This document shows, piece after piece, positions 1 through 9,876 of a DNA stretch of 64,000 nucleotides. Within the stretch, counting starts at the first letter, position 1. Every line of letters starts with the position of its first letter. Made by a program: the position numbers and the translations under genes. This stretch comes from Hygrocybe punicea (Eukaryota > Basidiomycota > Agaricomycetes > Agaricales > Hygrophoraceae): NCBI GenBank assembly GCA_963556145.1, contig OY744467.1, positions 3,472,001 through 3,536,000 on the forward strand, in the 5' to 3' direction. The notes below the pieces were generated by a model that saw only the letters and a list, made by a program, of their open reading frames with translations, did no database searches and had not been told where the DNA came from.

Positions 1-979
1 ATGTGACTTCCTGCTGCACCCTCTTTTCTTACGATCCTTATCACGTGATTGGACACTATTTTTATTTCGTGCACATGATTTCCTGCTGTGCATTCTTTCT
101 TCATTATTATCCAGATTGTTTTCACAAATGTAAATGACTTGCCGAAGAATGGCAAATATGGATGATGGTATATAGCTACATGGTGATAATACAACCCCTC
201 TCATCTATTTGACGAACTCATGATGACATGATGAATGCATTGAACAACACAACATAACAAAACAGAAACGAATATAATGAAATGAAAAATTGAGTATGAA
301 AAGATAAAGAAAAGGACGAACGACCATTAAACCTCCCGTTCCCAGCTAACCAGCAACCAAGACCCGCCCAAATAAAGACAAAGTGTTCACCCCAGAAAGA
401 AAGAAGTCAATGTCAAGCATTGACTTCAGGCCCATCCATCCTCCAGAATAGTTCAACGCGTTGATTGTTTAGGGTAGAAACATTGGCACAAAAAGGCCAG
501 TCACAGACTTTGCGCTCTGTATGCAATCATCAAATAAAAATAATAATAAAGTGTAAATGAAAAATGTACTTAGAGGGAGGACAGAGGACCTGTTCATAGC
601 ATCAGATAGTTTTTTATTACAATTTATTGCACAGAGAAGCAGCAATAAAAAGGAGTAGACACCAGAAGACCATGGTGAAAGACTAGAGGAAAAGAAAAGA
701 CGGATCGTGAGAATTCAGGCATATGACCCCCAGCAAACACGTGATAAGCACATGTTTCCTTACATAACCAGAATAAACGGTCTGAACCAAGTAGATATCA
801 ACGATCTTAAAGATCTATATATCAAGGAATGATCAAATACTACTCGTTACGTGATGCAAGGACAACAACCCATTGCACATTGAGTGACAGCTATGTGGAA
901 AGCTCTTTTTCAATCCACGTACTCATAGTGTATCCAATAAGACATATAGTTTGTTACAAATATATTAATGATTAATAGT
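1..979. other. AT-rich stretch, no gene recognised
   Basis: I see no convincing coding region on either strand. The reverse complement continues the direction of the Helentron B'1 leader that lies to the right, but similarity to the other B' copies stops near 980. This may therefore be a diverged internal part of B'1 or older flanking DNA. The sequence has poly-T and poly-A tracts and short palindromes near 810-830, but nothing I can assign. Confidence 0.4.
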
Positions 980-2269
980 ATAATACCTATGTGCACACCC
1001 CTGATGATCATGAGGATTAAAGTCAGAGTCGCTGAAGTGGTTAGCAAAATTGCCTCAGGCATTGCGATGATCTCCTGCTAGCCACTTTCTTCTACAAATA
1101 GGGACTTATCTGTAATTTAATTAATTTCATTAAATGTCAAATTATTTACAAAGTATTACAATATAGCTACAATGAAGGCAATGGATGGGAATGAGAGATA
1201 GTCGTGATAAGTGAATGATAAGAGAGTCAATAAAGGTCAAAGAAAGGATTGGAGAGGGGGAATGAGCAGAAGGGTGAAAAAGGGGCAGAACAGGCTAAGA
1301 GGGGTAAAGGAAGCAGTGGAGATGGTGACGAATGGGTGCTGGGACTACAGCGGGACTGAAAGAAGGCTGGGAGGGTGCTGAATAGGGTGGAAAGGCTGGG
1401 AGGAGCAGGTGACACCTGGGTGAGCACCCCATGGTCAATTCAGATCCAGGACAGCTAATAAAACAGAAAACTCACCTAGTATAGCAGGAGGTGGGTGCAC
1501 CACATCCCCTGCTGCCCTCAGAAACCCTCCATGGCGCTCCAAAGCAGCCGGAATGTGCTCCTGTTGCTGGGGTTGCTGGTGACACTATTGCTAGACATCG
1601 GTGACCTTTTGGAGGCCAAAAGGTTTCCTGGAGAGAGTTAGGGGACAGTAGAGGAGGATGGGAAAGTTGTAGGGCAGTAGGTGTAGCAGGGGTCTGGCAG
1701 TAGAGTCTGAAATGGAGGGGGATGGGGCTGTTGACCAAGAGAAGGTTTTGGATTCATCTGAGCTCGAATGCTCTCAACATGGATTTCAAACTCCACTTGA
1801 ATTTTAGCCACAACTCCGGGCCACCCTCACTTATTTGCATTCTGGAGACTCAGATATCACATTTACCAGCTGCCTTAAGTGGACAAAAGTGTCCCAGACA
1901 TACAATAGAATGTAGCTAGAAAGTACCATCTTTTACTTTGCCATATTACACCAGTTATTGTAGCTATACTCATATCTGCAAAGAATAGCTTACAGGTAGC
2001 CCAAATTATACCAGATGCACTCCATAACTTTTTTCCAGCAGGATGGTCCCCATCACATACTCATTGTCAAATTTGGTGAAGATCCATGTAGTGTGCAAGT
2101 CAATAGAGGCTCTGGATTCTCGGATGAAACCAGTCAAAAGGGATTTAGAACTCAGTTGCTATATTTGGACACATTTTTCCCTCAGTCCCTGAGATGAATG
2201 AATGAATCACCTCAATGGCTGAAAACCGGGTTTATAAGAATGAGTTTTCCATAAATGGAAGAACTCGTA
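980..2269 (-). mobile_element. Helentron B'1, 5' leader (reverse orientation)
   Basis: This is the 5' part of a Helitron2/Helentron-like element read on the minus strand. Its left terminus is the 36-bp palindromic module at 2234-2269 (reverse complement begins TACGAGTTCTTCC). A leader follows that is also present at 26281-27420 and 53989-55150 in forward orientation; the three copies align through the AAACCCGG start, the 'first exon' block and the GTGAGT...CAG intron-like stretch. The element sits inside the peptidase reading frame of Helentron A2, with an A (minus-strand T) next to the palindrome. No 3' end is seen, so the rest lies beyond the left edge or is lost. Family identity rests on copy comparison, not on a coding domain. 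Confidence 0.7.
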
Positions 2270-2270
2270 A

Positions 2271-2452
2271 TATGAATCCTACAGACTTTCCTAGAGTCAC
2301 TGTGGGCATTAGTGTGACAAATCTGGCTATGGAGTTGTTTAAAGTCAATGACATTGTAGCCTCTTCTCAACATGAATGTTCTCAATGTGACTTTGCAGAA
2401 GAACCAATTGATGACAGGCTGGGCTATGTGTTACATGTTGATGACACCATTA
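2271..2452 (+). pseudogene. USP-like cysteine peptidase, middle segment (A2)
   Basis: The frame reads ...VTVGISVTNLAMEL..., then a Cys pair in SSQHECSQCDF, then GYVLHVDDTI. This parallels the better preserved copy at 9155-9771. It resembles the middle of the C19 (ubiquitin-specific protease) fold found at the C terminus of some fungal Helitron proteins. The frame stops being peptidase exactly at the TA target of the transposon at 2453. Removing that transposon with one TA copy joins this segment in frame to 6531-6931. The N-terminal part, including the catalytic Cys motif, is missing because B'1 is inserted at 2270. Confidence 0.65.
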
Positions 2453-2539
2453 CAGCATATTCGGAAAAGCTTGTCCACGCCAATTTTCAAAAAAAAAAAA
2501 AAGTCTGACTAAGTGAGATCCGGCCATTGCCGACTGCCT
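2453..2539 (+). repeat. Left 87-bp terminal inverted repeat of the DD34E transposon
   Basis: The repeat begins CAGCATATTCGGAAAAGC, includes a 14-A tract at 2489-2502 and ends within GACTGCCT. It is the exact reverse complement of 6442-6528. Confidence 0.93.
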
Positions 2540-2550
2540 CATCAACTGCG

Positions 2551-3616
2551 ATGGTCTTCAAGCATATCAGTAAAGACCTCAAGGAACGCGCTCTTTTCCT
2601 TCTTGAGCATCAATATGCTCCTTGCGATGTTATCTGCGACCTTTTCGACATCACCGAGAGAAGCATCCGGCGTTGGAAAGTGAATCAAGCTGCCTACGGA
2701 TCTGTCATCCCCCCCCCTCCTCCAAAGCGTGGCCGGCCACGTATTCTCAATACCGATATGACCCACGACCTCTATACTTTACTCCAAGAAGCCCCAGAGA
2801 TGTTTTTGGATGAAGTTCAAGATTGGATCGCCCTCGCCTACGATACTCGGATCTCTAGGACCACACTTTGTGAGAATGTCTGTGATGCCGGCTTGACATA
2901 CAAGTTACTGCGCAAGGCGGCAGCGGAACGCGACGAAGATGCTAGGCAGGAATGGATGGATGACATAAATGGCCATTTTGCGGCCTCGCAGATGGTAATG
3001 GTGGATGAAACAAGCAAAGATGATCGGACCATCTATCGACATTATGGGCGTGCTCCGTCGGGGCATCGAGCAACGATCCGGGCTGATTTTGTGCGTGGGG
3101 AGCGGTACAGCATGATCGCTGCCCTCTCAACTGGTGGGTACGAAGCGCTTCGTGTGGTAGCAGGATCTGTTGATGCTGTGGAGTTTTTTGATTTCATTGT
3201 CAATGAAGTTGTACGTATTTCTCATTCTTGGTTATAAAACTAATTATCTTTGTTCTAGTTACCAAAAATGAATCGTTTTCCACAAGAACGCAGTATTCTC
3301 GTGCTTGACAACTGCTCGATCCACAAGACACACGCTTTACGTGAGGTTATCGAAGCACAAGGGCGTTTGTTGATCTTTCTTCCACCTTATTCACCAGACT
3401 TCAATCCTATCGAAGAGTCCTTCAGTTGCGGTATGATTATCTCTTTGTTCCTTCCATAAATTCTTACAATTCATTACAGTCAAAGCTTGGATACGCCGTC
3501 ACTGGATTTGTATCCAGCAGCACGAATACCCAGAAGTGGCGCTACTAGAAGCTGCCTATATTGTGACTGGAGACAAGGCGAAAGAATGGTTTCGGCACTC
3601 CGGGTACCTCGTATGA
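2551..3616 (+). CDS. DD34E transposase (DDE_3 / Tc1-mariner superfamily)
   Basis: This cut-and-paste transposase is expected to bind the 87-bp ends and insert at TA. The predicted exons are 2551-3210, 3259-3430 and 3480-3616; introns of 48 and 49 bp start GTACGT and GTATGA. The product is 322 aa. Residues about 10-60 form a helix-turn-helix (YAPCDVICDLFDITERSIRRW), followed by a PPPPPKRGRPR linker. The catalytic core has Asp in MVDETSKDD, Asp in LVLDNCSIHK and Glu in PDFNPIEE, with 34 residues between the second Asp and the Glu. I chose the ATG at 2551 because the open frame upstream has only a TTG and lies inside the inverted repeat. No stops or frameshifts are seen. It ends 195 bp from the convergent second gene. 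Confidence 0.9.
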
Positions 3617-3810
3617 TCAAGTTTGTTATCCCTAGCACCGTCGCAATGTTTTTTTTTTTGGTCACTTTTCATGAAATGTTCGTGTTGTAATGTAATACTC
3701 TGAACTGCAACAATATCGTAACCAATTATTGTTATGTACGGGTATACGAGAAGCAAGGACCGACACATTATAAGCTATCTACAGTGGAGGTATACTGACG
3801 CGGCATTTGC

Positions 3811-6387
3811 CTACATCTTGCTGTTACGTTTGAATTTCTTGTAGGCTTTGAGAACGCGCCGCCAAGCGAGAGGCTTGAAGCCTGCATCAAGGTATTCTTT
3901 CTCAGTAACCACATTCAGATCATCACCGATGACGAAGCCCAACCTCTCCAAACCTGCCTCCCCCTCCCCGTCAATTCCATAATCTTTGCAGAACGAAGGC
4001 AGATCGCATGTTGGCATTATTGGAGATGATGGTATATCATCATTTGCAGCAGGACCGGGAGTGGCAAGACCGTTCATGCCAGTGGGACCCAGAGTGCCTG
4101 GGGCAGCATAGGGTGGATACATCATGTTGGGGATATTGTAGCCCATCGCAAAAGGCATGTTGAACCCAGCAAATGCAAATGGATTGAAGGGGAAAGTTGG
4201 CATCGTGTGAGCGGCGGGGGCAGGTGTAGCGGGGATGGGAGCATGGGTGGGAGCAAGAGCGGGAGTGGCAGGGGCAGGAGCGGCAGGGGCCTTGGCGACT
4301 GCAACAGTCAGTTCGGAGGACTTCTTTGTAACCTTTTTGATAGCATTAGCAGCCTTGAATACACCGGAGTTGATGGGTATCTTTTGAAGGGTAGCATTTC
4401 CAGCTTTGATGGCAGCTGCCCAAACAAGGAGTCGTGGTCGATCCAATTCGAAGTGCAAGTCACCAATTACGAGTTCTTTTAATTTATTAAAAGACTCGTT
4501 CTTGATCAGACCTGGTTCAGTGAGGATTCGTAATTAATTAATTAATTGATTAATTAATTAATAAAGTTGATCGCCTATAGACAAAAATTTTTTGGGCAAG
4601 AGATATGATTCTACTTCTGATACCAGAAAATAACACCATGTTGGGGCCATGTGTGGACAAGCTTACATAAGCATCCAAATATGGGTTGCCTCAGAAAAGA
4701 CACATTACCTTTAAATTATATTCAAAATATTCGTACTGACTTCAATTCTTATCAGAATCAGCTGAAAATTGAACTGCTGACTAATATAACCATTTCGGGC
4801 AAGGTGTGACAGCTACATGTGACCAATCTAACCATATAAGACAATTTCTGATATTATATAGTAAATTTTTTACTGATCGCAATGGTGACAGTCACATGTG
4901 ACCAGTCTAACTATATAAGGTAAATTTACATGATATATGCTAAATTTTGAGCTGATCACAGGAGTCATAGTCACATGTGACCACTATTACTATATATGGA
5001 AATATCAGCCATATAAGCAGAAATGAGCTTGACTCAGATAATATACTGATATTTTTACTTAAAACATAAAATTCAATGTGACATTGCCGTATATATACAT
5101 TATCTTATATGCTAATTATATATTTCAAGCAAAATTACGATGTTCATAATAATCATACAAACAAAAGTTCAATAAAAGAAGAAAGACTTTGTTCATGCCA
5201 TATGTAACATTAGCCCAATCACCAAGCACAGCTGTCTTCATGTTATCATCTGTTGCACAGCATACAAGGTCCTGGAGAAGGGAAGTCAATTATTATCATA
5301 ATGTTTAGGAGACAGTTGTATTTGACAGTTGACCTATTGCTTCCTCAACATTTCTTTTATGGCTGAGCATATTATATAATGATACAGCACAGAAGACATG
5401 ACAGTAATAGAGGAGGTTGATGAACACTCAAGACACTCTATGTAGTTTAGTTTTTCTACTTTTCATGTTGCTGAGGTGAAAGATGGGCTTATTAGAACAA
5501 TTGGCAGTATACAACATATGATATATATCTTATACCATATGTAACATGCTTTATACAATTGTTTATGTCGTCATGGAAGTAGAGAGGGGAAAAAAAGAAC
5601 TCGTTCATGCCATGCGCAGCACTGGCCCACTAAACAAGTCAAGTGGTGGAAGCAGGCGAGATCGGGGTGGTTTGTGCACAATCCCGGTGGGTACATCTCA
5701 GCGAGAGTGCTAACAATTGCCTCAAGTTCATCATCGAGTTTGGCCTGAATCAGGATTAGCTGGTGGACGACTGATGAAATAACCTAGACTGCAAACCTTT
5801 TTGGACATGGGATGATCATCGAGATCCCAATCGTACTCATCCAGTGCTACATCTCGGGATGGGCCGCCTCCATACCCTGGGTTCCTTGGACCCTGGACCC
5901 AAGGCTAGTGACAACATCAATGGAGAGAAAGCGCAACAGGAACAGAACTCACCAGTGCAGCAGAAGGCAGCTCAAGATGCGGTGGTTGCATTTGTATAAT
6001 CACATATGCATCAGACTTGGGAATCTTGGGAAGTACCTGTTTGAGCATGGAAAGAAAACCGGCATTGCTTTGCAGGGGCAACCAAGGGCTGCTAGCAGGC
6101 TGTAGCCATTTCCATTCCAAGGTGCCAACAGACAAGTTTTCGGGGGTGGTCTTCACCAACTGAGCAACCGTGGCCAAGAAACCATTCCACACAATGTCCA
6201 CAGGGACATTGATGGGGCCAAAGGTTAGGGATTCTTGTTTTTCGGTCTTGGTCTTGCGATTTGCAGTCCGGACACGCTTTGGGGGCTGCAACAAGGAGCT
6301 CAAAAACTGCACCTGTGGTATTGGCAGGTACTTAGATAGCTGCTGCTGGGCCAGGTGGGTTGGTAGCAACAGTTTCCTGATGCTCAT
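3811..6387 (-). CDS. Second gene of the DD34E transposon, SAM-like C-terminal domain, split by Helentron A1
   Basis: I do not know the function. Predicted minus-strand exons are 6387-5953, 5904-5797, and 5744-5640 joined to 4467-3811 across the inserted Helentron. Introns 5952-5905 (48 bp) and 5796-5745 (52 bp) have GTGAGT..CTAG and GTTTGC..CAG borders. All junctions are in phase, giving about 434 aa. The N-terminal third is basic (PPKRVRTANRKTK). A middle segment reads HFELDRPRLLVWAAAI, followed by a long Ala/Pro-rich linker. The last 70 residues (FCKDYGI...LGFVIGDDL...WRRVLKAYKKFKR) look like a small SAM-like helical domain of a type common in mushroom hypothetical proteins. A frame starting at the ATG near 6424 (MDAEGPPPAYE) may be an alternative start that now ends in a stop. 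Loss of the protein in this copy is expected because A1 interrupts it. Confidence 0.7.
4468..5639 (+). mobile_element. Helentron A1, non-autonomous (1172 bp)
   Basis: The left end is the palindrome ACGAGTTCTTTTAA...AAAAGACTCGT followed by TCTT. The right end has AAGAACTCGT, the hairpin GCCATGC/GCACTGGC and CCACTAAACAAGT. It is flanked by T4467 and C5640. Removing it leaves one T and restores the reading frame of the minus-strand second gene exactly between two codons. The interior is AT-rich and non-coding, with repeated ATATAAGG and TCACATGTGAC blocks. It shares about 1 kb with A3 (13556-14582) and with A4/A5. Confidence 0.88.
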
Positions 6388-6441
6388 AGGCCGGTGGAGG
6401 GCCTTCTGCGTCCATAGCTTCTATGGGAGTAGCAAGCTAGC

Positions 6442-6528
6442 AGGCAGTCGGCAATGGCCGGATCTCACTTAGTCAGACTTTTTTTTTTTTTTGAAAATTG
6501 GCGTGGACAAGCTTTTCCGAATATGCTG
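6442..6528 (-). repeat. Right 87-bp terminal inverted repeat of the DD34E transposon
   Basis: It is the exact reverse complement of 2453-2539 and is followed by the TA target copy at 6529-6530. Confidence 0.93.
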
Positions 6529-6530
6529 TA

Positions 6531-6931
6531 AACAGTCTACCATGAAGTGGGTTGATGATACCTTGTCACAAAAAACCAATAGAAGATGTCCTGATTGCAA
6601 CAGCAGAATGAAACAACTTGTATTTTATAATGAAGCACCACATATTCTTATTCTAGAGTATCCATTTAAAAACATTGAGACAAGTCATAGATTAGAATTT
6701 GTTTCGGAGACTTGCACAAAGACATTAGAACTTAGAGGCATTGTATATCATGGTCAATATCATTTCACCTCACGTATTATTACTGCACAGAAACAAGTCT
6801 CGTATTATGATGGAATGATTACAGGCAAATCTTGTTCCAGAGACACTGACCTTACACAACTTTCAGACCATGATATCAGAAACTGTAAAAAGAGGAACCT
6901 TGTACTAGCCATTTATGCTCAGAGTCTTTGA
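6531..6931 (+). pseudogene. USP-like cysteine peptidase, C-terminal segment (A2)
   Basis: This continues the frame of 2271-2452 after the transposon. It has a zinc-ribbon-like Cys pair (RRCPDCNSRMKQ) and then ILEYPF. The block ELRGIVYHGQYHFTSRI corresponds to the GHY-type catalytic His region of C19 peptidases, followed by the YYDGM turn. It ends LAIYAQSL and stop. The same ending (LVLA.YA) occurs in copies at 9771, 20815 and 46808. The segment itself is intact, but the gene is broken by the DD34E element and by B'1. Confidence 0.65.
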
Positions 6932-7403
6932 GCATCCTCCTTGAGGTCAAGCACGGCTGTCTTCATGTGTTCATCTGTTGTGCAACATTCAAGGTCATGG
7001 AGAAGTAGGGTTGAGCAAATGTGAGTTAATTGTCAGCACACTGTTTGGGGGGCAGTTGTGTTTGGCAGTTGACCTGTTGCTCCCTGAGCAATTGCTTCAT
7101 GGCTGAGAGTGTTGCATGATGGTGCAACACAGGGGAGATGGCAGGTAGAGAGGATGTTGATGAAGACTCAAGACACTCTATGTAGTTGTATTTTATGCTA
7201 ATTTATGTGTTGCAGAGGTGGGAGGTGGGTTTATTAGATCAATATGCAATATGCAACACATGCTATGTATCTTATGCCATATGTAACATGCTCTATGCAA
7301 TTTTCTTAATTCAGCAAAGAAGTGAGGAGGGGGAAAAAAGAACTCGTTCATGCCATGCGCAGCACTGGCCCACTAAACAAGTGGAAAGCGTGTACTGGAC
7401 ACA

Positions 7404-7857
7404 TTATTTGTTGAGCTTCAGAATCCACCAAAGCTTATGCAGATTCCTTCACTGCTAGACAATGTTGTTCCAATTGTGAAAAACACCAAGACAGTTCAGT
7501 GTGTATTTCCAAGTGATTTAAAAGAGAGGATAGAAAGACAACAGGTTTGGGTTTTGCCAAACTTTGCAATGACTGCACATGCCGCTCAAGGAAAGACAAG
7601 ACCATACAATGTTGTGCATTTAAACAGCTGCTTTTCACACATGGCATATTATTCATCATTGTCAAGAAGCGCTACTGCAGATGGCACTGTAATCATCCAA
7701 GGATTTGACAATAGAATGATCACAAGAGGATGCTCTGGATATCTCAGACAAGAATTTAGGGAACAAGAACTGCTTGATGACATCACTAGAATGAGATATG
7801 AAGGCACATTGCCAGAACATATTGCACAAGATGGACAGTCCGGTCATCAATGATTCA
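7404..7857 (+). pseudogene. Pif1-like Helitron helicase, C-terminal end
   Basis: The frame reads LQNPPKLMQIPSLLDNV, then the helicase block NFAMTAHAAQGKTRP and SLSRSATADGTVIIQGF. The latter two match the C-terminal motifs V/VI of Pif1/RecD-type helicases that end Helitron RepHel proteins. Everything upstream is removed by the A2 insertion boundary at 7382. After ...MRYEGTLPEHI the frame shifts (about 7845) before the expected linker QKFQQCKGTGYVP. A non-functional remnant. Confidence 0.75.
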
Positions 7858-9771
7858 AAAGTTTCAACAATGTAAAGGCACTGGATATGTTCCGTCCAAA
7901 ACTGACGCAGCTTTGAAGTGGTCAGAAAGTGATCCCCTGGTGATTGCTCCTGTGGACGTCAGTCCATGGCACATCATTGAGAAGAACAAAAATAAGCAAG
8001 CAACAATGTCAATTTCTACTCCTTTTATCCTGCAAAAGGATCTGTTCCACATTTGTCCAGGAAGCATTTGATTGAAACTTGTGAACTGCCGGCAGCTAAA
8101 AGACAAAGAACAGATATGTCAGCTTCCCCTGCGGGTTTGCTGTGGGATGAAATCAATTACAGTTGTGCATATGATTCTATCCTGGTTATATTGTTTGATC
8201 TCTGGAAGGAAAATCATATAGCATGGTCTGAAGTATTTCATGATATGAATGATTATCTGGCTACTTTATCTGATGGCTTCTCAGATATATTGAAAGGCAA
8301 TACACAGGGTGCGCAGTAGCATACCATGTCACACAGTATCTTGAAAGTACTTGACAAGTATACTAAATATCATTACCATAACATTCAACATGGTATTGTA
8401 ACAGTATTCAGACATAAACTACAATACTTGTGCTCAAATTCATCTGAAGGTATGAAGGCAAATGAGACTTATACCCTTTCAATAACATCAAGCCTTTTGT
8501 TTCACTACTTTTACTGTATCTACAGCAAAGTACTGTATAGTTCGGATAGAATACTTGCAGCCTAAGATGAATAAAAGTATTAAACTAGTAAGGAAGTTGT
8601 GCCACTTTCACTACTAGGATACCTTTTGAATCCTTTCAAGATACAGTGTGAAATAGTATAGTACTGTTGCCATATTGTAGATTCAAGATACTGTGTCAAT
8701 ACTTTTAAGATACTGTTTCCGTACTTTTATTATAATAAAAGTATCTTAAAAGTATTGACACAGTATCTTAAATCCACAATATGGCAATAGTACTATACTA
8801 TTTCACACTGTATCTTGAAAGGATTCAAAAGGTATCCTAGTAGTGAAAGTGGCACAACTTCCTTACTAGTTTAATACTTTTATTCATCTTAGGCTGCAAG
8901 TATTCTATCCGAACTATACAGTACTTTGCTGTAGATACAGTAAAAGTAGTGAAACAAAAGGCTTGATGTTATTGAAAGGGTATAAGTCTCATTTGCCTTC
9001 ATACCTTCAGATGAATTTGAGCACAAGTATTGTAGTTTATGTCTGAATACTGTTACAATACCATGTTGAATGTTATGGTAATGATATTTAGTATACTTGT
9101 CAAGTACTTTCAAGATACTGTGTGACATGGTATGCTACCGTGCACCCTGTGATATGACATTTGTGCAAATCAGAAATCAATTAAGGGCTATTTTGCATGA
9201 TGAGCATCCTGAGACGTATCTAATGGGACCTGTTGGAATTAGTGTTGCAACTGTAGCCATGGAGCTTTTACATGTAGATACTGCAGTCACATCTTCTCAG
9301 CATAAATGTACAAGGTGTAAATTTGCTGAAAAACCAGTGGATAATAAACTTGGTTATGTTTTACATGGAGAAACTTCAGTTCAAGGGTCTACTATGAATT
9401 GGATTGAAACATTGTCCCAACAAACACATCGAAGGTGTTCTAAGTGTCAATCGGCTATGCAACAAATCTTATTCTACAATGAAGTGCCACCTGTGCTTGT
9501 TTTGGAATATCCACTCATGGACATTGAGACCAGTCATACACTTGAGTTTGAGACTGACAAAGGCATCAAGTCATTGAGGTTGAAAGGAATTCTTTATCAT
9601 GACCAATACCATTTCACCAGTAGAATCATAAGTGCAGACAAGAAGGTTTGGTTTCATGATGGTACGACTGCTGGAAATACTTGTTCATATGATGGTATGC
9701 TTGATAAATTATCTGATGCTGATGTTAGACAATGCAGAGACAAGAATCTTGTGCTGGCAATATATGCTTAA
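7850..9771 (+). pseudogene. USP-like cysteine peptidase of a Helitron, interrupted by a foldback element
   Basis: This is the most complete peptidase copy. A linker (7850-8050) leads, after a frameshift near 8040, to LLWDEINYSCAYDSIL. The Cys in NYSCAYDS is in the position of the catalytic Cys of C19 peptidases. The frame is broken at 8302 by the foldback element and resumes at 9155 (MTFVQIRNQ), with two Cys pairs (HKCTRCKF, RRCSKCQS) and the His block LYHDQYHFTSR. It ends LVLAIYA and stop at 9771. Removing 8303-9154 rejoins the frame exactly. In complete fungal Helitrons this domain follows the helicase in one polyprotein; a role in deubiquitination or self-processing is an inference. Confidence 0.68.
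8303..9151. mobile_element. 849-bp foldback element, CACAGGGTGC ends, 3-bp target copy
   Basis: The two halves are inverted copies of each other over almost the full length, with an extra 11 bp in the left arm near 8713-8723; the centre is near 8732. The ends are CACAGGGTGC and the flanks are ATA at 8300-8302 and 9152-9154. A second, shorter member with the same ends lies at 49443-49825. A 3-bp target copy and CAC-initial ends suggest mobilisation by a CACTA/EnSpm-type transposase, such as the Tnp2 gene in this window, but that is inference. It has no coding capacity; the 79-aa frames in the two arms are mirror images of each other. Confidence 0.85.
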
Positions 9772-9876
9772 AGAGCCGTTTGGGTGGGTGGGAGGCCAAA
9801 ATTTTGTCTAAATTTGCATATGAGATATAAAATAAAAAGAGTCTTGCTCAATGTTATTTATGAGATGGCAGTGAAT

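Larger units (their letters stand above)
2453..6528 (+). mobile_element. Two-gene Tc1/mariner-type DNA transposon, TA target
   Basis: The element is 4076 bp long (2904 bp without the nested Helentron A1). It is flanked by TA at 2451-2452 and 6529-6530 and bounded by 87-bp inverted repeats that I find identical base for base (starting CAGCATATTCGG). It carries a DD34E transposase gene on the plus strand and a second, convergent gene on the minus strand. The surrounding peptidase frame closes exactly (...DDTI-KQSTM...) when the element and one TA are removed. Perfect repeats and an open transposase suggest recent movement. A second gene is unusual, because Tc1/mariner elements normally carry only the transposase. 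Confidence 0.9.
2270..7382 (+). mobile_element. Helentron A2, 3' portion with nested insertions
   Basis: This is the 3' part of a family-A Helentron that contains the end of a ubiquitin-peptidase-like gene (2271-2452 plus 6531-6931) and the family tail. The tail at 6932-7382 aligns with 5210-5639 and 14270-14582 and ends in AAGAACTCGT, a hairpin GCCATGC/GCACTGGC, and CAAGT. To the right it joins, without a gap, the helicase region of another Helitron, so A2 was inserted into that older element. To the left it is cut by B'1. The Tc1/mariner-type element at 2453-6528 is a later insertion inside it. The A2 5' end is outside the window. Confidence 0.75.
7383..9876 (+). mobile_element. Older Helitron fragment (family D), C-terminal half
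   Basis: This is the 3' half of a Helitron coding region: the end of the Pif1-type helicase, a linker, the USP-like peptidase, and about 105 bp of tail. It is bounded on the left by the 3' end of Helentron A2 (CAAGT at 7382) and on the right by the 5' palindrome of family-C element C1. It contains a foldback insertion (8303-9151). At least two single-base frameshifts (near 7845 and 8040) show that it is decayed. Confidence 0.72.

Noticed and set aside
2215..2270. A peptide MAENRVYKNEFSINGRT seen at several places
   Set aside because: It is the translation of the Helentron end palindrome and adjoining leader; it never continues into a conserved protein.
8326..9128. Two identical 79-aa proteins on opposite strands
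   Set aside because: They are the mirror-image arms of the foldback element, not a gene pair.
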